Below, piece after piece: positions 1 to 9,648 of a stretch of 64,000 bases of DNA. The DNA comes from JAMQKA01 sp031569985 (GTDB taxonomy: Bacteria; Bacteroidota; Rhodothermia; Balneolales; Balneolaceae): contig NZ_JAMQKA010000012.1 in assembly GCF_031569985.1 (NCBI RefSeq), forward strand, positions 62,001 through 126,000. The letters are read 5' to 3'. The notes beneath the pieces are model-generated. The model made no database searches. It was not told the DNA's origin and was given only the letters and a program-made list of their open reading frames with translations. A program made the position numbers and the translations under genes. The number at the start of each line of letters is the position of its first letter. Position 1 is the first letter of the stretch.

Positions 1-2195
1 ACCTCCAGCCCCATTTTCTTCAACTGGGCAATGGCTTCTTTCGAATCCGGTTTCACCGTATCGGCCACAGCCACGATTCCAGCGGCCTTGCCGTCCACGG
101 CGACAAACATCGGGGTTTTACCGTCATCGGCCAGGGTTACGCTCTGATCCTGCAGGCCGCCGACATCAATATTGTTATCGAGCATCATTTTAATATTTCC
201 GAGGAGTACCTTGCGTCCGTCCACTTCGGCTTCTACCCCGTGACCGGGCACGGCGTTAAAGTTTTTGGGGTCCAGAAGGGTGAGTTCTCGCTCTTCTGCT
301 CCTTTTATGATGGCTTCACCCAGCGGGTGTTCGGAAGCGCGCTCCACGCTGGCGCTCCAGGCCAGCACATTTTCTTCGGTAAAACCGTTGGCCGTAACCA
401 CGTCGGTCAGAGAGGGTTGTCCTTCCGTAATTGTTCCCGTCTTGTCCAAAACAATTGCATCGAGTTTCTGTGCGGTCTCCAGCGCCTCACCACTGCGAAT
501 CAGGATGCCGTTTTCGGCTCCTTTACCTACACCCACCATCAGAGAGATCGGGGTAGCCAGACCCAGCGCGCAGGGGCAGGCGATAATCAGTACGGTCACG
601 GCTACAACGAGCGCGTAAATAAGTGCGGGAGCCGGACCTACAAGATACCAGATTACGAAAGCAGCGATAGCCAAGATAATGACGGCGGGCACGAAGTAGC
701 CGGAAACTTTGTCCACCACCCGCTGAATGGGCGGCTTGGAACTCTGGGCTTCCTCGACCATCTGTACAATCTGGGCCAGGGCGGTGTCTTTGCCCACCTT
801 GGTGGCCCGGAATTTAAATGAACCCGTTTTATTGATGGTGGCGCCGATCACCTCATCACCATTATGTTTTTCAACCGGAATGGATTCCCCGGTGATCATA
901 GATTCGTCAATAGCCGAAGAGCCTTCCACGATTTCGCCGTCAACCGGTATCTTCTCACCGGGACGAACTACAATTATATCGTCCAATACTACTTCTTCGA
1001 CGGGTATATCTTGTTCTTTCCCATCACGCACTACACGCGCGGTTTTGGCCTGCAAGCCCATCAATTTCTTAATGGCCTCAGAACTGCGCCCTTTGGCTCT
1101 AATCTCTAAAGCCAGGCCTAAATCTACCAGTGCTACAACCACCGCTGTAACATCATAAAATACTTCAGCCAGTGCTTCAGTTGGAAAGATTTCCGGGAAT
1201 AATACTGCTACCGTAGAGTACAGCCAGGCTGCCGTAATACCCACGGCAATAAGGGTATGCATGTTCGCCGACCGGTTTTTGAAAGCTGCCCACGCTCCGG
1301 TATAGAAATGTGAACCTGCCCAGAACATTACCGGCAGGGTTACAACGCCCATCGAGAACCAGATCCAGTACAGCAGGTCGGTGCCCCGCTGGAACTGGTC
1401 CGGCAGGCCCAGGAAATCGGGATAGCTAAAAATCATCACAGGTATGGAGATCACTGCGGAAAAAATAAATTTCCACATCAATGATTTATATTCTTTTTCG
1501 CGGACCAGCTGATTCTCGTCCACCGGTACTTCTTTAGTTTTGGGCTTCTCTTGTTTGCCGGTTTTTTTATCGTCTTCAACCGGATCGGGTAGTCGGGAAG
1601 CCTCAAAGGTTTCATATCCTAACCGTTCAATAATGTTCTTGATTGCGGGCATGTCCACCTCTGAGGGCAGGTATTTGACAACGGCCGATTCGGTCCCCAG
1701 GTCGATGCTGGCGCTGAGCACACCGGGGGTCTGGTCAAGCTCGCGCTCAATCTGGGAGACGCACGAATTGCAGTGCATGCCTCCGATGCCCAACCGGAGT
1801 GTGGCATAACCTGCCTTATAGCCTGATTTCTTAATGGCCCCGATGATCTGTGTTACCGACGTTTCAGAACGATCGAACTCTACATAGGCCTTTTCGGTGG
1901 CTCCGTTCACCACTGCTTTTTGAATACCAGGCAGCCGGCGGATCTCCTTCTCGATCGTAACCGCGCAGGAAGCACAGCTCATATCCACGATCGGCAGCTG
2001 CAATTTTTCCACCCCGTTGGGGGTGATGTTGTAGGTTGCTCCCGCTTTATCTTTCCCGGTAACAAATTTTTCAGGGTTCTCTTCAAATTCGTTTTTGCAT
2101 TTTTCCGAGCAGAATTCGAAGGTCTCTCCCTGGTACGTACTTTGCCAGTCGGAGGGACTCTCCACTTCCATTCCGCAAACAATATCTTTAGCCAT
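1..2195 (-). CDS. copA: CopA-type copper-exporting P1B ATPase with N-terminal YHS and two HMA domains (3' end cut by window)
   Basis: Inner-membrane Cu(I)-type efflux pump driven by ATP. The N-terminus starts MAKDIVCGMEVESP, a YHS-type metal domain with further Cys in FEFCSEKC. Two heavy-metal-associated domains follow with MSCASC and MHCNSC motifs. The ATPase core shows TGES, the transmembrane CPC motif (IIACPCALGLATP), the phosphorylation site DKTGT and the SEHP motif. The C-terminal end, including the hinge GDGxNDxP motif, lies beyond base 1. The ATG at 2193-2195 is preceded by GGAG. An OmpR/PhoB-type promoter element sits about 65-98 bp upstream. Family and CPC motif point to copper; silver is also possible. 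Confidence 0.93.
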   Translation of the reverse strand, partial: MAKDIVCGMEVESPSDWQSTYQGETFEFCSEKCKNEFEENPEKFVTGKDKAGATYNITPNGVEKLQLPIVDMSCASCAVTIEKEIRRLPGIQKAVVNGATEKAYVEFDRSETSVTQIIGAIKKSGYKAGYATLRLGIGGMHCNSCVSQIERELDQTPGVLSASIDLGTESAVVKYLPSEVDMPAIKNIIERLGYETFEASRLPDPVEDDKKTGKQEKPKTKEVPVDENQLVREKEYKSLMWKFIFSAVISIPVMIFSYPDFLGLPDQFQRGTDLLYWIWFSMGVVTLPVMFWAGSHFYTGAWAAFKNRSANMHTLIAVGITAAWLYSTVAVLFPEIFPTEALAEVFYDVTAVVVALVDLGLALEIRAKGRSSEAIKKLMGLQAKTARVVRDGKEQDIPVEEVVLDDIIVVRPGEKIPVDGEIVEGSSAIDESMITGESIPVEKHNGDEVIGATINKTGSFKFRATKVGKDTALAQIVQMVEEAQSSKPPIQRVVDKVSGYFVPAVIILAIAAFVIWYLVGPAPALIYALVVAVTVLIIACPCALGLATPISLMVGVGKGAENGILIRSGEALETAQKLDAIVLDKTGTITEGQPSLTDVVTANGFTEENVLAWSASVERASEHPLGEAIIKGAEERELTLLDPKNFNAVPGHGVEAEVDGRKVLLGNIKMMLDNNIDVGGLQDQSVTLADDGKTPMFVAVDGKAAGIVAVADTVKPDSKEAIAQLKKMGLE

Positions 2196-2259
2196 CGGTT
2201 GCTCCGTTATAGGTTATAATGAATATTTTCATCAAGTATTTTTTTCAAGTTTCTACTCA

Positions 2260-2293
2260 ATGATAATACCCGCTACCTTAACGCAAGCTTAAA
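2260..2293 (-). promoter_or_regulatory. TTTAAG direct-repeat promoter, site 1 (copA)
   Basis: Read on the minus strand: TTTAAG, 5 bp, GTTAAG, 11 bp, TATCAT, then the copA start about 65 bp on. It is one of twelve copies of the same architecture in the first 37 kb. The 11-bp repeat period and the distance to the -10 box match promoters activated by OmpR/PhoB-family regulators. This is inferred from sequence only. Confidence 0.75.
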
Positions 2294-2378
2294 TCGGACA
2301 AATAAATCTGAAATAAATCTTTCAACAATTTATATATGGTAAATAGGTGAGCTTTGGGCTTCAGACTGGAATCTGAAA

Positions 2379-4862
2379 CTAAATCTGACGCCTGATAGCT
2401 GTGAAAAGCAAGCCGGTAATTAGATAGAGTACACCTCCAATGAAAAGGACCTCAGTAAACCCCCATTCGATGCCGATGATCATCGCAGTGATCGCCCCGG
2501 CGACCGACGCCAGGCCGTTGGCGCCCCACATCGCTGCGGTAAATTCTCCCAGCCCGTGCTTATTCATCATCCGCAGGGCCAAAGGAAAGGGGAAGCCCAT
2601 GGCAAAACCAATAAACCCAGTGAGCAAACCGGCCAGCAATGGCACAGAGGCCGCCGACGCCAACAGATCGTCAAGCAGGTAGTTGTATGCAAGGCTGAGG
2701 ACAAAAACGGCAACCGTACTGAGAACCACAGCGGCCGGGAGTCGCCTGGAAATCCACGCACTACTTAAGCTTCCGACTCCAACTCCGAGTAACAACGAAA
2801 ACAATAGTACGGAAGTGGCTGATACGGGATTGCCCAGATATAACGTCAGTTTTTGAAAAAGGGCAATTTCCAGCATCATAAAGCCCATCCCCAGCAGCAA
2901 AAATACCAGCAGGAACCATTTTAATTTCGGATGCCGGGCATAGGGCCGGATAAAGCCGGTTTTCACTTGCTCGGGACGCTTTTTAACCGACACCAGAAGT
3001 ACCACAATCACCACTCCCAGCACCAACAGGCCGTATAGCTGGCGGAATGGGGAGGGCAACTCCTTGTCAAAGTTGTAAAAGAAGGGATTGTCGTCGCGCA
3101 CGGGCTCAATGTTCAGAGACGCTGTATTTACGAGTTCATCCAGTGTCAGTGTCCCTTTTGACAGCTCCACCATGGCCTGGTCGAACATATTCCATGTTAA
3201 GGTGGAAGAGGTATCATGGGAAGGGGCCAGGCTACGAGAAACTTGTTCCTGGAAAGGTAAAAAGTAGTCTCCGTCGTCAAATCCCAGCTCGTGCAAAGCG
3301 GCATGCCGGGTTTTCATCTCTTCGGGGCTGAATGGGTTTTTCTGAATTATCAATGTGGGCATTCCGTGCCGGGCGATGGTGTAGAGGTGGTTCATGGCCT
3401 GATCCACCGGGATCCCTCGCTCCTCAAAGGCCGTCAAGGTTAGTGCCAGCAGGCGGTAGAGTTCAGCCTTGCCGTGTGTAACAAAAATAATGCGTCCTTC
3501 AGGGGTAAGACGGCGGAGATAATCACCGAAGGCCTCCACGGTAAATAGGTAATTTTCGGTCAGGGCATAGCCGTTGATACTGCGGCTGCTCTTGGTTACC
3601 GGCAAGGCCAGCATGATGAGGTCATACCGGCTGGAGGTATTGCGCAGATAGCTACGGCCCTCCTCCACAATCACGTTCACGTTCGGCAACCGGGTATACA
3701 ATCCGCCGTTAAAGGTTTCATAATCTTTGACGATCTGGACCAGCTCCGGGTTTACTTCAACGGCGGTGATGAATGATACGCCCCCGAAAAGAGCTACTAA
3801 CACGTCCCGGCCGCCGCCCGGACCAATAACCAGGGCACTGTCTTTCTGGTTTTTCTGTAAAAAATAGAACGGGAAGTACTGCCCGAAATTTGTGGTCAGG
3901 TCCCGGAGTTTTGTCGAGTCGTTTAACAGCGACTGGTACCCGTACATGGATGTCCCCGCAGCCCCGTCGATGTAGATGATCTTTTCACCGGGCAGCAAGT
4001 CGCTTTCCACCAAATCTGTTTGTCCAAAGGCACTCCAGCGCGTTTCTACGATGCGGCCATCCCCGGAATCTTTGTATAGAATGCGATTGATATCTTTGTT
4101 CAGATCGTTCTTGATCGGGAGGATACGCGGCGGAGCCAGCCATATGCCACCGGCACCTAACAGGAGCCCAATCAGCGAAAATATAGCAATCTTCATATTG
4201 AAATATTCTACTGCCGCCAGGATCATCGAAGCGAAAACTACGACAAGTACCACGATAAAAGCCACTTGGGGCGCAGGAACCGTATTGAGCAGGGGTACGG
4301 CAGCCAGGGCGGCCAGCGCCCCACCGACTATATCAAAGCCGTAGAGCACTGAACTTTGCCCCGGGGCCTGTTGAAAAAAGGAGGCGATAGTCATGCCGAA
4401 AAACAGGAAGGGTAGTACCGGCAGGAATAAGACGGTGTAGGTGATTGGCGTACTCCACGAAGGGGAGGCTGCCTGTGTAAAATAAAGGATTAGTGCGGTA
4501 ATTATACCGGCAGCAAGGGCCGTAGAAAGAATGAGCTTGTTTGTGCTGATGGAGGGCCATATTTGCCGGCCCTTTTTCAGCAGGAGTCCACCCATGCCCA
4601 GCCCGAGCATGGCCAGCGAAAGGATGGCAAATACGTAATGGTAGCTCAGGATGACCGAAAAGATCCGCGTCAATACGATTTCGTAGAGTATCATGCCAAA
4701 GGAGACCAGGGCCAGCGAGCATAACATATGTATTGGTGTGCCGGTGGCGTTATACCATCGTTTACCCATATTATGTTTATCAGTCATGATATATTCGTTT
4801 CGCATCCCGTCAGAAACGTTCCTGAAAAACGGGGGCCGGGCTATAACGATCTTGGTAAGCAC
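2379..4862 (-). CDS. Membrane-embedded spermidine-synthase-like methyltransferase-fold protein
   Basis: An 827-residue polytopic membrane protein. The N-terminal third has about seven hydrophobic segments. A soluble central domain of the spermidine synthase/SAM-dependent methyltransferase fold contains the nucleotide-binding loop ALVIGPGGGRDVL followed by an acidic strand end (AVEVNPELV). A second block of hydrophobic segments closes the protein. Such fusions are widespread but functionally uncharacterised; substrate and reaction cannot be read from the sequence. The predicted start is GTG with AAGG just upstream; internal ATGs at 4805 and 4787 are alternatives. It is the last gene of a run with three small membrane proteins (4893-5647), probably driven by the promoter at 5720-5753. 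Confidence 0.75.
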   Translation of the reverse strand: MLTKIVIARPPFFRNVSDGMRNEYIMTDKHNMGKRWYNATGTPIHMLCSLALVSFGMILYEIVLTRIFSVILSYHYVFAILSLAMLGLGMGGLLLKKGRQIWPSISTNKLILSTALAAGIITALILYFTQAASPSWSTPITYTVLFLPVLPFLFFGMTIASFFQQAPGQSSVLYGFDIVGGALAALAAVPLLNTVPAPQVAFIVVLVVVFASMILAAVEYFNMKIAIFSLIGLLLGAGGIWLAPPRILPIKNDLNKDINRILYKDSGDGRIVETRWSAFGQTDLVESDLLPGEKIIYIDGAAGTSMYGYQSLLNDSTKLRDLTTNFGQYFPFYFLQKNQKDSALVIGPGGGRDVLVALFGGVSFITAVEVNPELVQIVKDYETFNGGLYTRLPNVNVIVEEGRSYLRNTSSRYDLIMLALPVTKSSRSINGYALTENYLFTVEAFGDYLRRLTPEGRIIFVTHGKAELYRLLALTLTAFEERGIPVDQAMNHLYTIARHGMPTLIIQKNPFSPEEMKTRHAALHELGFDDGDYFLPFQEQVSRSLAPSHDTSSTLTWNMFDQAMVELSKGTLTLDELVNTASLNIEPVRDDNPFFYNFDKELPSPFRQLYGLLVLGVVIVVLLVSVKKRPEQVKTGFIRPYARHPKLKWFLLVFLLLGMGFMMLEIALFQKLTLYLGNPVSATSVLLFSLLLGVGVGSLSSAWISRRLPAAVVLSTVAVFVLSLAYNYLLDDLLASAASVPLLAGLLTGFIGFAMGFPFPLALRMMNKHGLGEFTAAMWGANGLASVAGAITAMIIGIEWGFTEVLFIGGVLYLITGLLFTAIRRQI

Positions 4863-4892
4863 CCGGCCTTATTGATTATTGTTTTTTGAATC

Positions 4893-5159
4893 TCAGGCCG
4901 TTACCGATCCCCACCTTTTATAAAAAAAGTTATAAATCGGTACGTAAACCAGACCGATATAGGCACCCCAGGCAAAGCTCTCGATCAGTCCGAGAAAGAA
5001 GCTGCCGACCGAGAGCCATTCGAATGCGGGCAAAACAATTTCCAGAAACTGATGCATGTGAATACTCTCGGGCGTTACTAGCCCGTAAATAACGCAGAAA
5101 ATAAAACTGACCGCCGTAAAAGTACCTGCCGCCCAGCTAACGATTTTGATATTAAGCAT
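4893..5159 (-). CDS. DUF5676-family small membrane protein
   Basis: An 88-residue protein with three hydrophobic segments and the pattern typical of DUF5676 proteins found in metal-resistance islands (WAAGTFTAVSF near the N-terminus, LVTPESIHMHQFLE in the middle, ESFAWGAYIGLVYVPIYN near the end). Function unknown. It sits between a His-rich DUF2933-like peptide and the spermidine-synthase-like membrane protein on the same strand with short gaps, so it is probably cotranscribed. A second, more divergent DUF5676 protein lies at 32604-32888 in a similar small-gene cluster. Confidence 0.75.
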   Translation of the reverse strand: MLNIKIVSWAAGTFTAVSFIFCVIYGLVTPESIHMHQFLEIVLPAFEWLSVGSFFLGLIESFAWGAYIGLVYVPIYNFFYKRWGSVTA

Positions 5160-5180
5160 AATGAATCACCTTTTGTTTAG

Positions 5181-5348
5181 TTAATGATGTTGATGTTTGT
5201 TTTTGTCATCTTCGGGGTGGTTGTGATCTTCCGGGGAATCCTGCCCGTGCTTGTGGCGGTGCCCGCCATGTCCGTGACCGAACATATGCATGCCCACAAA
5301 TAGGATGATGATCAATATGAGGAACCAGTTTTCAGCTATCCATTCCAT
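5181..5348 (-). CDS. His-rich single-pass small membrane protein (DUF2933-like)
   Basis: A 55-residue ORF. One transmembrane helix (residues about 8-22, WFLILIIILFVGMHMFG) is followed by a hydrophilic tail extremely rich in His, with Asp/Glu and Lys (HGHGGHRHKHGQDSPEDHNH), ending HQHH. The composition suggests metal binding on one side of the membrane. It resembles short DUF2933-type proteins of heavy-metal islands. The gaps to its neighbours are 20-21 bp, consistent with an operon. Function is not established; the metal-binding idea rests on composition. Confidence 0.7.
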   Translation of the reverse strand: MEWIAENWFLILIIILFVGMHMFGHGHGGHRHKHGQDSPEDHNHPEDDKNKHQHH

Positions 5349-5368
5349 AGTATTCACCTTAAAGTTAT

Positions 5369-5647
5369 TTATCGTTTTTCCAGCGTTTTCAGCTGATGTG
5401 TTGGTGTTCGTTTTTTCTTAGGCTTAATCTTTTTTTCATATTCCTGCAGATCCTTTTTCAATTCCTCAAGATCGTCCCGGCTTATTTCACCCCGGGCATA
5501 GCACCGGCAGAAATGATCCAGGTGTTCCTTTAGCGGGTCGGCCTTCTTTCGCTTCCGGATGAGGACCAATATGATGAGTCCTGCACCGAAAACGACCAAC
5601 AGGAGCCACCAAAGCAGCGGGGTATTCCATATATTTTCAAACCACAT
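5369..5647 (-). CDS. SHOCT-domain single-pass membrane protein
   Basis: 92 residues: a transmembrane helix (residues about 11-30, LLWWLLLVVFGAGLIILVLI), a basic stretch, then a short C-terminal SHOCT-like motif (CRCYARGEISRDDLEELKKDL) and a Lys-rich tail. SHOCT motifs are oligomerisation or binding modules on small membrane proteins of unknown function. It is the first gene of the 5647-2379 run and is preceded at 5720-5753 by one of the shared direct-repeat promoters. A second SHOCT protein (29991-30206) also heads a transcription unit behind the same promoter type. Confidence 0.75.
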   Translation of the reverse strand: MWFENIWNTPLLWWLLLVVFGAGLIILVLIRKRKKADPLKEHLDHFCRCYARGEISRDDLEELKKDLQEYEKKIKPKKKRTPTHQLKTLEKR

Positions 5648-5719
5648 AAGCGCCTCCTTTCGGGGTTAAAGGGTTCGTTCTTGTACTACAGAAAAGGAAA
5701 GCAACCTTTTTCTATATAC

Positions 5720-5753
5720 AGGTTAACACATGGAGGCTTAAAAGAAGCTTAAA
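5720..5753 (-). promoter_or_regulatory. TTTAAG direct-repeat promoter, site 2 (SHOCT operon)
   Basis: Minus strand: TTTAAG-CTTCT-TTTAAG, 11 bp, TAACCT. Located about 73 bp upstream of the SHOCT gene start. A second -10-like TATATA lies a few bases further downstream. Confidence 0.75.
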
Positions 5754-5863
5754 TTCGGGGTAAATTTTTTATGAGTTATGCAGGCTGGGCCGCGATGCCC
5801 TGCGGTGTATTAAATATGGAACAGGTTTATCGAAAGCGGGTGAACCGGTGGGAAATTCATAAT

Positions 5864-7951
5864 TCATACGGAGCACTCACGTATCAATACGACTACTGAA
5901 CGGGCATTTACGGTGTAAATGACTTGATCTATTGTTTTCTCATCTCCAGGAATGGCAATGTCGTCAGGACTTGGCAGGCTGGTATCAATCACCCGCTTCC
6001 ATTCCCCGGCATTTCCTTTTTGTATGGTAAAGTCCAGGCCGTTCCACCAGGCATTGATTATCACATACAAATCATCATCTTCCTCGGAAGCGCCGTTCAG
6101 GTAGAAGGCGATGCTGTGCGATGCATGCGAGGTATCGGCCGCCCCGTCTGTGCCAAACCATTGCACATCATCGCGCCAGAACCGACTTCGTGCCAGGGAA
6201 GGATGCTGTTTACGAAAGGCGATCATCAACTTAAAAAAACGAAATATCTCTTCATTTTCTTCTTTCCGGCTCCAGTCCAGCCAATTGATTTCGTTATTCT
6301 GGTTATAGGGATTGTTGTTGCCGTACTGGGTATTTAAGAACTCGTCTCCGGCCCGGAACATGGGCGTTCCGTTCGACAGAAACAGCAGGCAGCCGAAATT
6401 TTTGGCCTGACGCCTGCGCAGCTCCATCACATCTTCAGGCACATTTTTATCGCCCTCCCAGCCGCAATTCCAGCTGAAATTCTGGTCCATCCCGTCCCGG
6501 TTATCATGGCCGTTGGCTTCGTTGTGCTTCCGGTTGTAGGAAACCAGGTCGTACAGGCTAAACCCGTCGTGCGAATTGATAAAGTTGACACTTTGCCAGG
6601 CGTGGCAGGCATACTCTACCGAATCGGGAAACAGATCGTCGCTGCCATACAGGCGGGTCATCACAGGGCCCACCATGCCGGGATCTCCTTTTATGAATCG
6701 TCGCAGATCATCACGGTACTGCCCATTCCATTGCATCCAGGTAATACCGGGAAAGCGGACGCCCAGTTGATAGCTGCTTACATCCCACGCTTCGGCAATA
6801 AGCCGGGTCTTTGAGAAAGCGGGATCCCCGGAAATTTCGGCAATGAGAGGGGGATCGTCCAGGTTCAGCGAACCGTCGCGGTTGCGGGTAAAAATGGAGG
6901 CCAGGTCAAACCGGAAGCCGTCCACCTGCATCTCCTTTACCCAGAAGCGCAGACTGTCCATAATCATTTTACGGACGGCCGGGTCGGCACAGTTCAGCAC
7001 GTTCCCGGTACCCGTATCGTTGCGATATTGGCGGCGGTCCTCTTCCAGCAAATAATAGGTTTCATTGTCGATTCCTCGGTAGCTGTAGGCCGGACCGTTT
7101 TCGTCACCTTCGGCCGTGTGGTTGTACACCACATCCATGATGACCTCGATACCTGCCTGGTGCAAGTCCTTTACCATAGCGCGAAACTCATTCATCAGGG
7201 CATCGGGCTTACGGCTGCTGCCATAACTGCGGTTGGGGGAGAAAAAATTGAGCGGCATATAGCCCCAATAATCCTCCTCCTGCGGATCGTTCTGGTGCAC
7301 CGGCATCAGCTCTACCACGGTTATACCCAGTTCTTTGAGGTAAGGTATTTTTTCAATCAGCCCGCGAAAGGTTCCCCGTTTGTCCTTTGAGAGACCTGAA
7401 CTGGCGTGCCGGGTAAAGCCGTGTACGTGCAGCTCATAAATGATGGTATCGTGGCTGTGCTTTGGCTTTACGGTCTCCTCCCAGTCGAAGGCCGGGGCGT
7501 GGGTGTGTATGACTCCAAGAGGTGCCTTGCCGGCATTTGGTCCAGGTTTGCACGCTGCTTCACGATCAAAATCCGGCGGAAAATAGACCGCTTCGGCATA
7601 GGGATCGAGCAATATTTTATCGGGATCAAACCACTTGCCGGAGGCTGGATCGTCAGGGCCCTCTACCCGGTAGGCGTAATAGGCCGCCTTGTGCATAATG
7701 GAGTGCGGAACCCGGCAGTGCCAGATATGAGCGGTTTTGTTGATGGCCGGATCAAAGGGATATCGATAGCAGGGTGTGTCGGTGTCATCTTTGGCATATA
7801 GCAGCAGCGTTACACCCGTGGCAGCCTCGGAATACAGGGCAAAATTACAGGCATGATTCTCGTCTATACTTGTAACCCCAAGCGGATAAGGCGTGCCTTC
7901 CCGCTGCGCCCATTTATTAACCTGTTTTTCTTCGGTCGCTTTTTTGTTCAT
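5864..7951 (-). CDS. glgX: Glycogen debranching enzyme GlgX-type (isoamylase family GH13)
   Basis: Cytoplasmic alpha-1,6-glucosidase/isoamylase that removes branches from glycogen limit dextrins. N-terminal CBM48-like region (TPYPLGVTSIDENHACNFALYS), then a GH13 barrel. VVYNHTAEG is the conserved region I, DGFRFDLASI carries the nucleophile Asp, LIAEAWD the acid/base Glu, and NFINSHDGFSLYDLVSYN the transition-state Asp. Length near 695 residues fits GlgX. The ATG at 7951 was chosen over an upstream TTG at 7987 that only adds a poorly conserved leader. It lies 150 bp downstream of glgC on the same strand; the two probably form a glycogen unit driven by the promoter at 9470-9503. Confidence 0.93.
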   Translation of the reverse strand: MNKKATEEKQVNKWAQREGTPYPLGVTSIDENHACNFALYSEAATGVTLLLYAKDDTDTPCYRYPFDPAINKTAHIWHCRVPHSIMHKAAYYAYRVEGPDDPASGKWFDPDKILLDPYAEAVYFPPDFDREAACKPGPNAGKAPLGVIHTHAPAFDWEETVKPKHSHDTIIYELHVHGFTRHASSGLSKDKRGTFRGLIEKIPYLKELGITVVELMPVHQNDPQEEDYWGYMPLNFFSPNRSYGSSRKPDALMNEFRAMVKDLHQAGIEVIMDVVYNHTAEGDENGPAYSYRGIDNETYYLLEEDRRQYRNDTGTGNVLNCADPAVRKMIMDSLRFWVKEMQVDGFRFDLASIFTRNRDGSLNLDDPPLIAEISGDPAFSKTRLIAEAWDVSSYQLGVRFPGITWMQWNGQYRDDLRRFIKGDPGMVGPVMTRLYGSDDLFPDSVEYACHAWQSVNFINSHDGFSLYDLVSYNRKHNEANGHDNRDGMDQNFSWNCGWEGDKNVPEDVMELRRRQAKNFGCLLFLSNGTPMFRAGDEFLNTQYGNNNPYNQNNEINWLDWSRKEENEEIFRFFKLMIAFRKQHPSLARSRFWRDDVQWFGTDGAADTSHASHSIAFYLNGASEEDDDLYVIINAWWNGLDFTIQKGNAGEWKRVIDTSLPSPDDIAIPGDEKTIDQVIYTVNARSVVVLIRECSV

Positions 7952-8102
7952 ATCAAGCTTGGCTATGTTTAAATATAAGCGGCTCAAAAATCCCGCTTAT
8001 CAATTTCGAAAGTATTACTCTGATCAAAGATTAAATTCATTCTCATCAAAACTTGCAAGCTGACGGCTGCGTTTTGTCATGTGCATTTTACAGCTTCTAT
8101 CG

Positions 8103-9380
8103 CTATTCGATTTGATGGATTTTCTGTCCCAACATCTCTGGTTCTACCAGCACAATGCCTCCCGGGCTCACGTTAAACCGCCGCCGGTCTTCCTCCGTGT
8201 CTTCTCCAATTACCGTGCCTTCCGGTATCACGCACTCTTTGTCGATAATGGCATTAGTGATCCGGCACCGCGCCCCGATTTTGACGTTGGGAAGGATGAC
8301 TGAATTTTTTACGGAACTGTACTCTTCTACGCGCACGTTGGTGGACAACAGGGAATGCTGCACCTCAGCCCCGGAAACAATACACCCCTCCGAAACGATG
8401 GAATCGACGGCTTTGCCCTGCCGTCCGCTTTCATTAAAGACAAACTTGGCCGAGGGGTAGTGGTGGGGTGAAGTACGGATGGGCCAGTCCATATCGTAGA
8501 GGTTCAGTTCCGGGGAAACGCCGATCAGTTCCATGCTGGCTTCCCAGTAGGAATCAACGGTACCTACGTCCCGCCAGTAAAAGGGGCGGTTGTTATCGAA
8601 ATCGATAAAGGGATAGGCGTAAATGCGGTTGCTGTCAATAACGGGTGGAATAATATCCTTGCCGAAATCGTGAGAGGAATCTTTGTTTTTTGCATCGATC
8701 AGGAGTTGTTCCAGCAGAAATGTGGTATTGAAGATATAGATACCCATCGAGGCCAGCGCCCTGTTTTCCCGGCCAGGCATGGGCGCGGGCTGATCGGGTT
8801 TTTCCTGAAAGCCGGTAATGCGGTACTGCTCGTTCACGCTCATAATACCAAATCGCCGGGCTTCCTCCAGCGGCACGTCAATACACCCCACGGTCAAGTC
8901 TGCCTTTGAGCTTTTATGGAAAGCCAGCATGTGGCGGTAATCCATTTTATAGATATGATCTCCGGCCAGAATCAGTACATACTTGGGGTTGTAAAACCGG
9001 ATGAGATCGATGTTCTGATAAATCGCATCGGCGGTTCCGGTGTACCAATCCTCACCAAGGCGTTTTTGGGCGGGAACGCATTCGATAAACTCATCAAGTT
9101 CCGAACGAAGCAACTCCCACCCCCGCATTACATGACGAATCAACGATTGTGACTTATATTGGGTCAGGATACCGATCTTGCGGATATCGGAGTTGACCAG
9201 GTTCGACAGTACGAAATCAATAATCCGGAATTTCCCCCCGAATGGAACGGCGGGTTTCACCCGCCACTGGGTCAGTTCTTTTAGCCGGGTGCCACGGCCT
9301 CCGGCCAAGATCAATGCCAGGGTATTTTTTATATCATTTCCGATATCACAGTAATGCTCAAATGGCTCAAATGATTTCAT
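8103..9380 (-). CDS. glgC: Glucose-1-phosphate adenylyltransferase
   Basis: ADP-glucose pyrophosphorylase: ATP + glucose-1-phosphate to ADP-glucose + PPi, the committed step of bacterial glycogen synthesis. The nucleotidyltransferase domain shows ALILAGGRGTRLKELT, KPAVPFGGKFRIIDF, GTADAIYQN and the metal/sugar loop YVLILAGDHIYKMDY. The C-terminal part is the left-handed beta-helix region with ISEGCI-like hexapeptide repeats (VDSIVSEGCIV, GARCRITNAII). 425 residues is the usual length. A direct-repeat promoter is about 90-123 bp upstream. No glycogen synthase or branching enzyme is in the window. Confidence 0.96.
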   Translation of the reverse strand: MKSFEPFEHYCDIGNDIKNTLALILAGGRGTRLKELTQWRVKPAVPFGGKFRIIDFVLSNLVNSDIRKIGILTQYKSQSLIRHVMRGWELLRSELDEFIECVPAQKRLGEDWYTGTADAIYQNIDLIRFYNPKYVLILAGDHIYKMDYRHMLAFHKSSKADLTVGCIDVPLEEARRFGIMSVNEQYRITGFQEKPDQPAPMPGRENRALASMGIYIFNTTFLLEQLLIDAKNKDSSHDFGKDIIPPVIDSNRIYAYPFIDFDNNRPFYWRDVGTVDSYWEASMELIGVSPELNLYDMDWPIRTSPHHYPSAKFVFNESGRQGKAVDSIVSEGCIVSGAEVQHSLLSTNVRVEEYSSVKNSVILPNVKIGARCRITNAIIDKECVIPEGTVIGEDTEEDRRRFNVSPGGIVLVEPEMLGQKIHQIE

Positions 9381-9469
9381 AGCTGCTTAATTAAAAGTGA
9401 GTGCTTGTTGTGTTTCGAGCAGTTTTATGGATTATGCGTTCATGATAGGATAAAATCCTTATCATACTG

Positions 9470-9503
9470 AAATTACATGAGTACACCTTAAATAGACCTT
9501 AAA
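9470..9503 (-). promoter_or_regulatory. TTTAAG direct-repeat promoter, site 3 (glgC)
   Basis: Minus strand: TTTAAG-GTCTA-TTTAAG, 11 bp, TAATTT. Both hexamers match the consensus perfectly although the spacer differs from the CTTnn usually seen. Confidence 0.78.
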
Positions 9504-9648
9504 AAGGCTCGAATTTTCTGTGGAAATGCAGGATTTTCTGTTTATTTACAAATGCCTTGAATACCGGAAAGGTTATAATATTCACAGCCTCCCATTACAG
9601 GATGGCTGTCGCATGGGGTAAGCATTAAGGAGTAATAAAAACTCTTTT

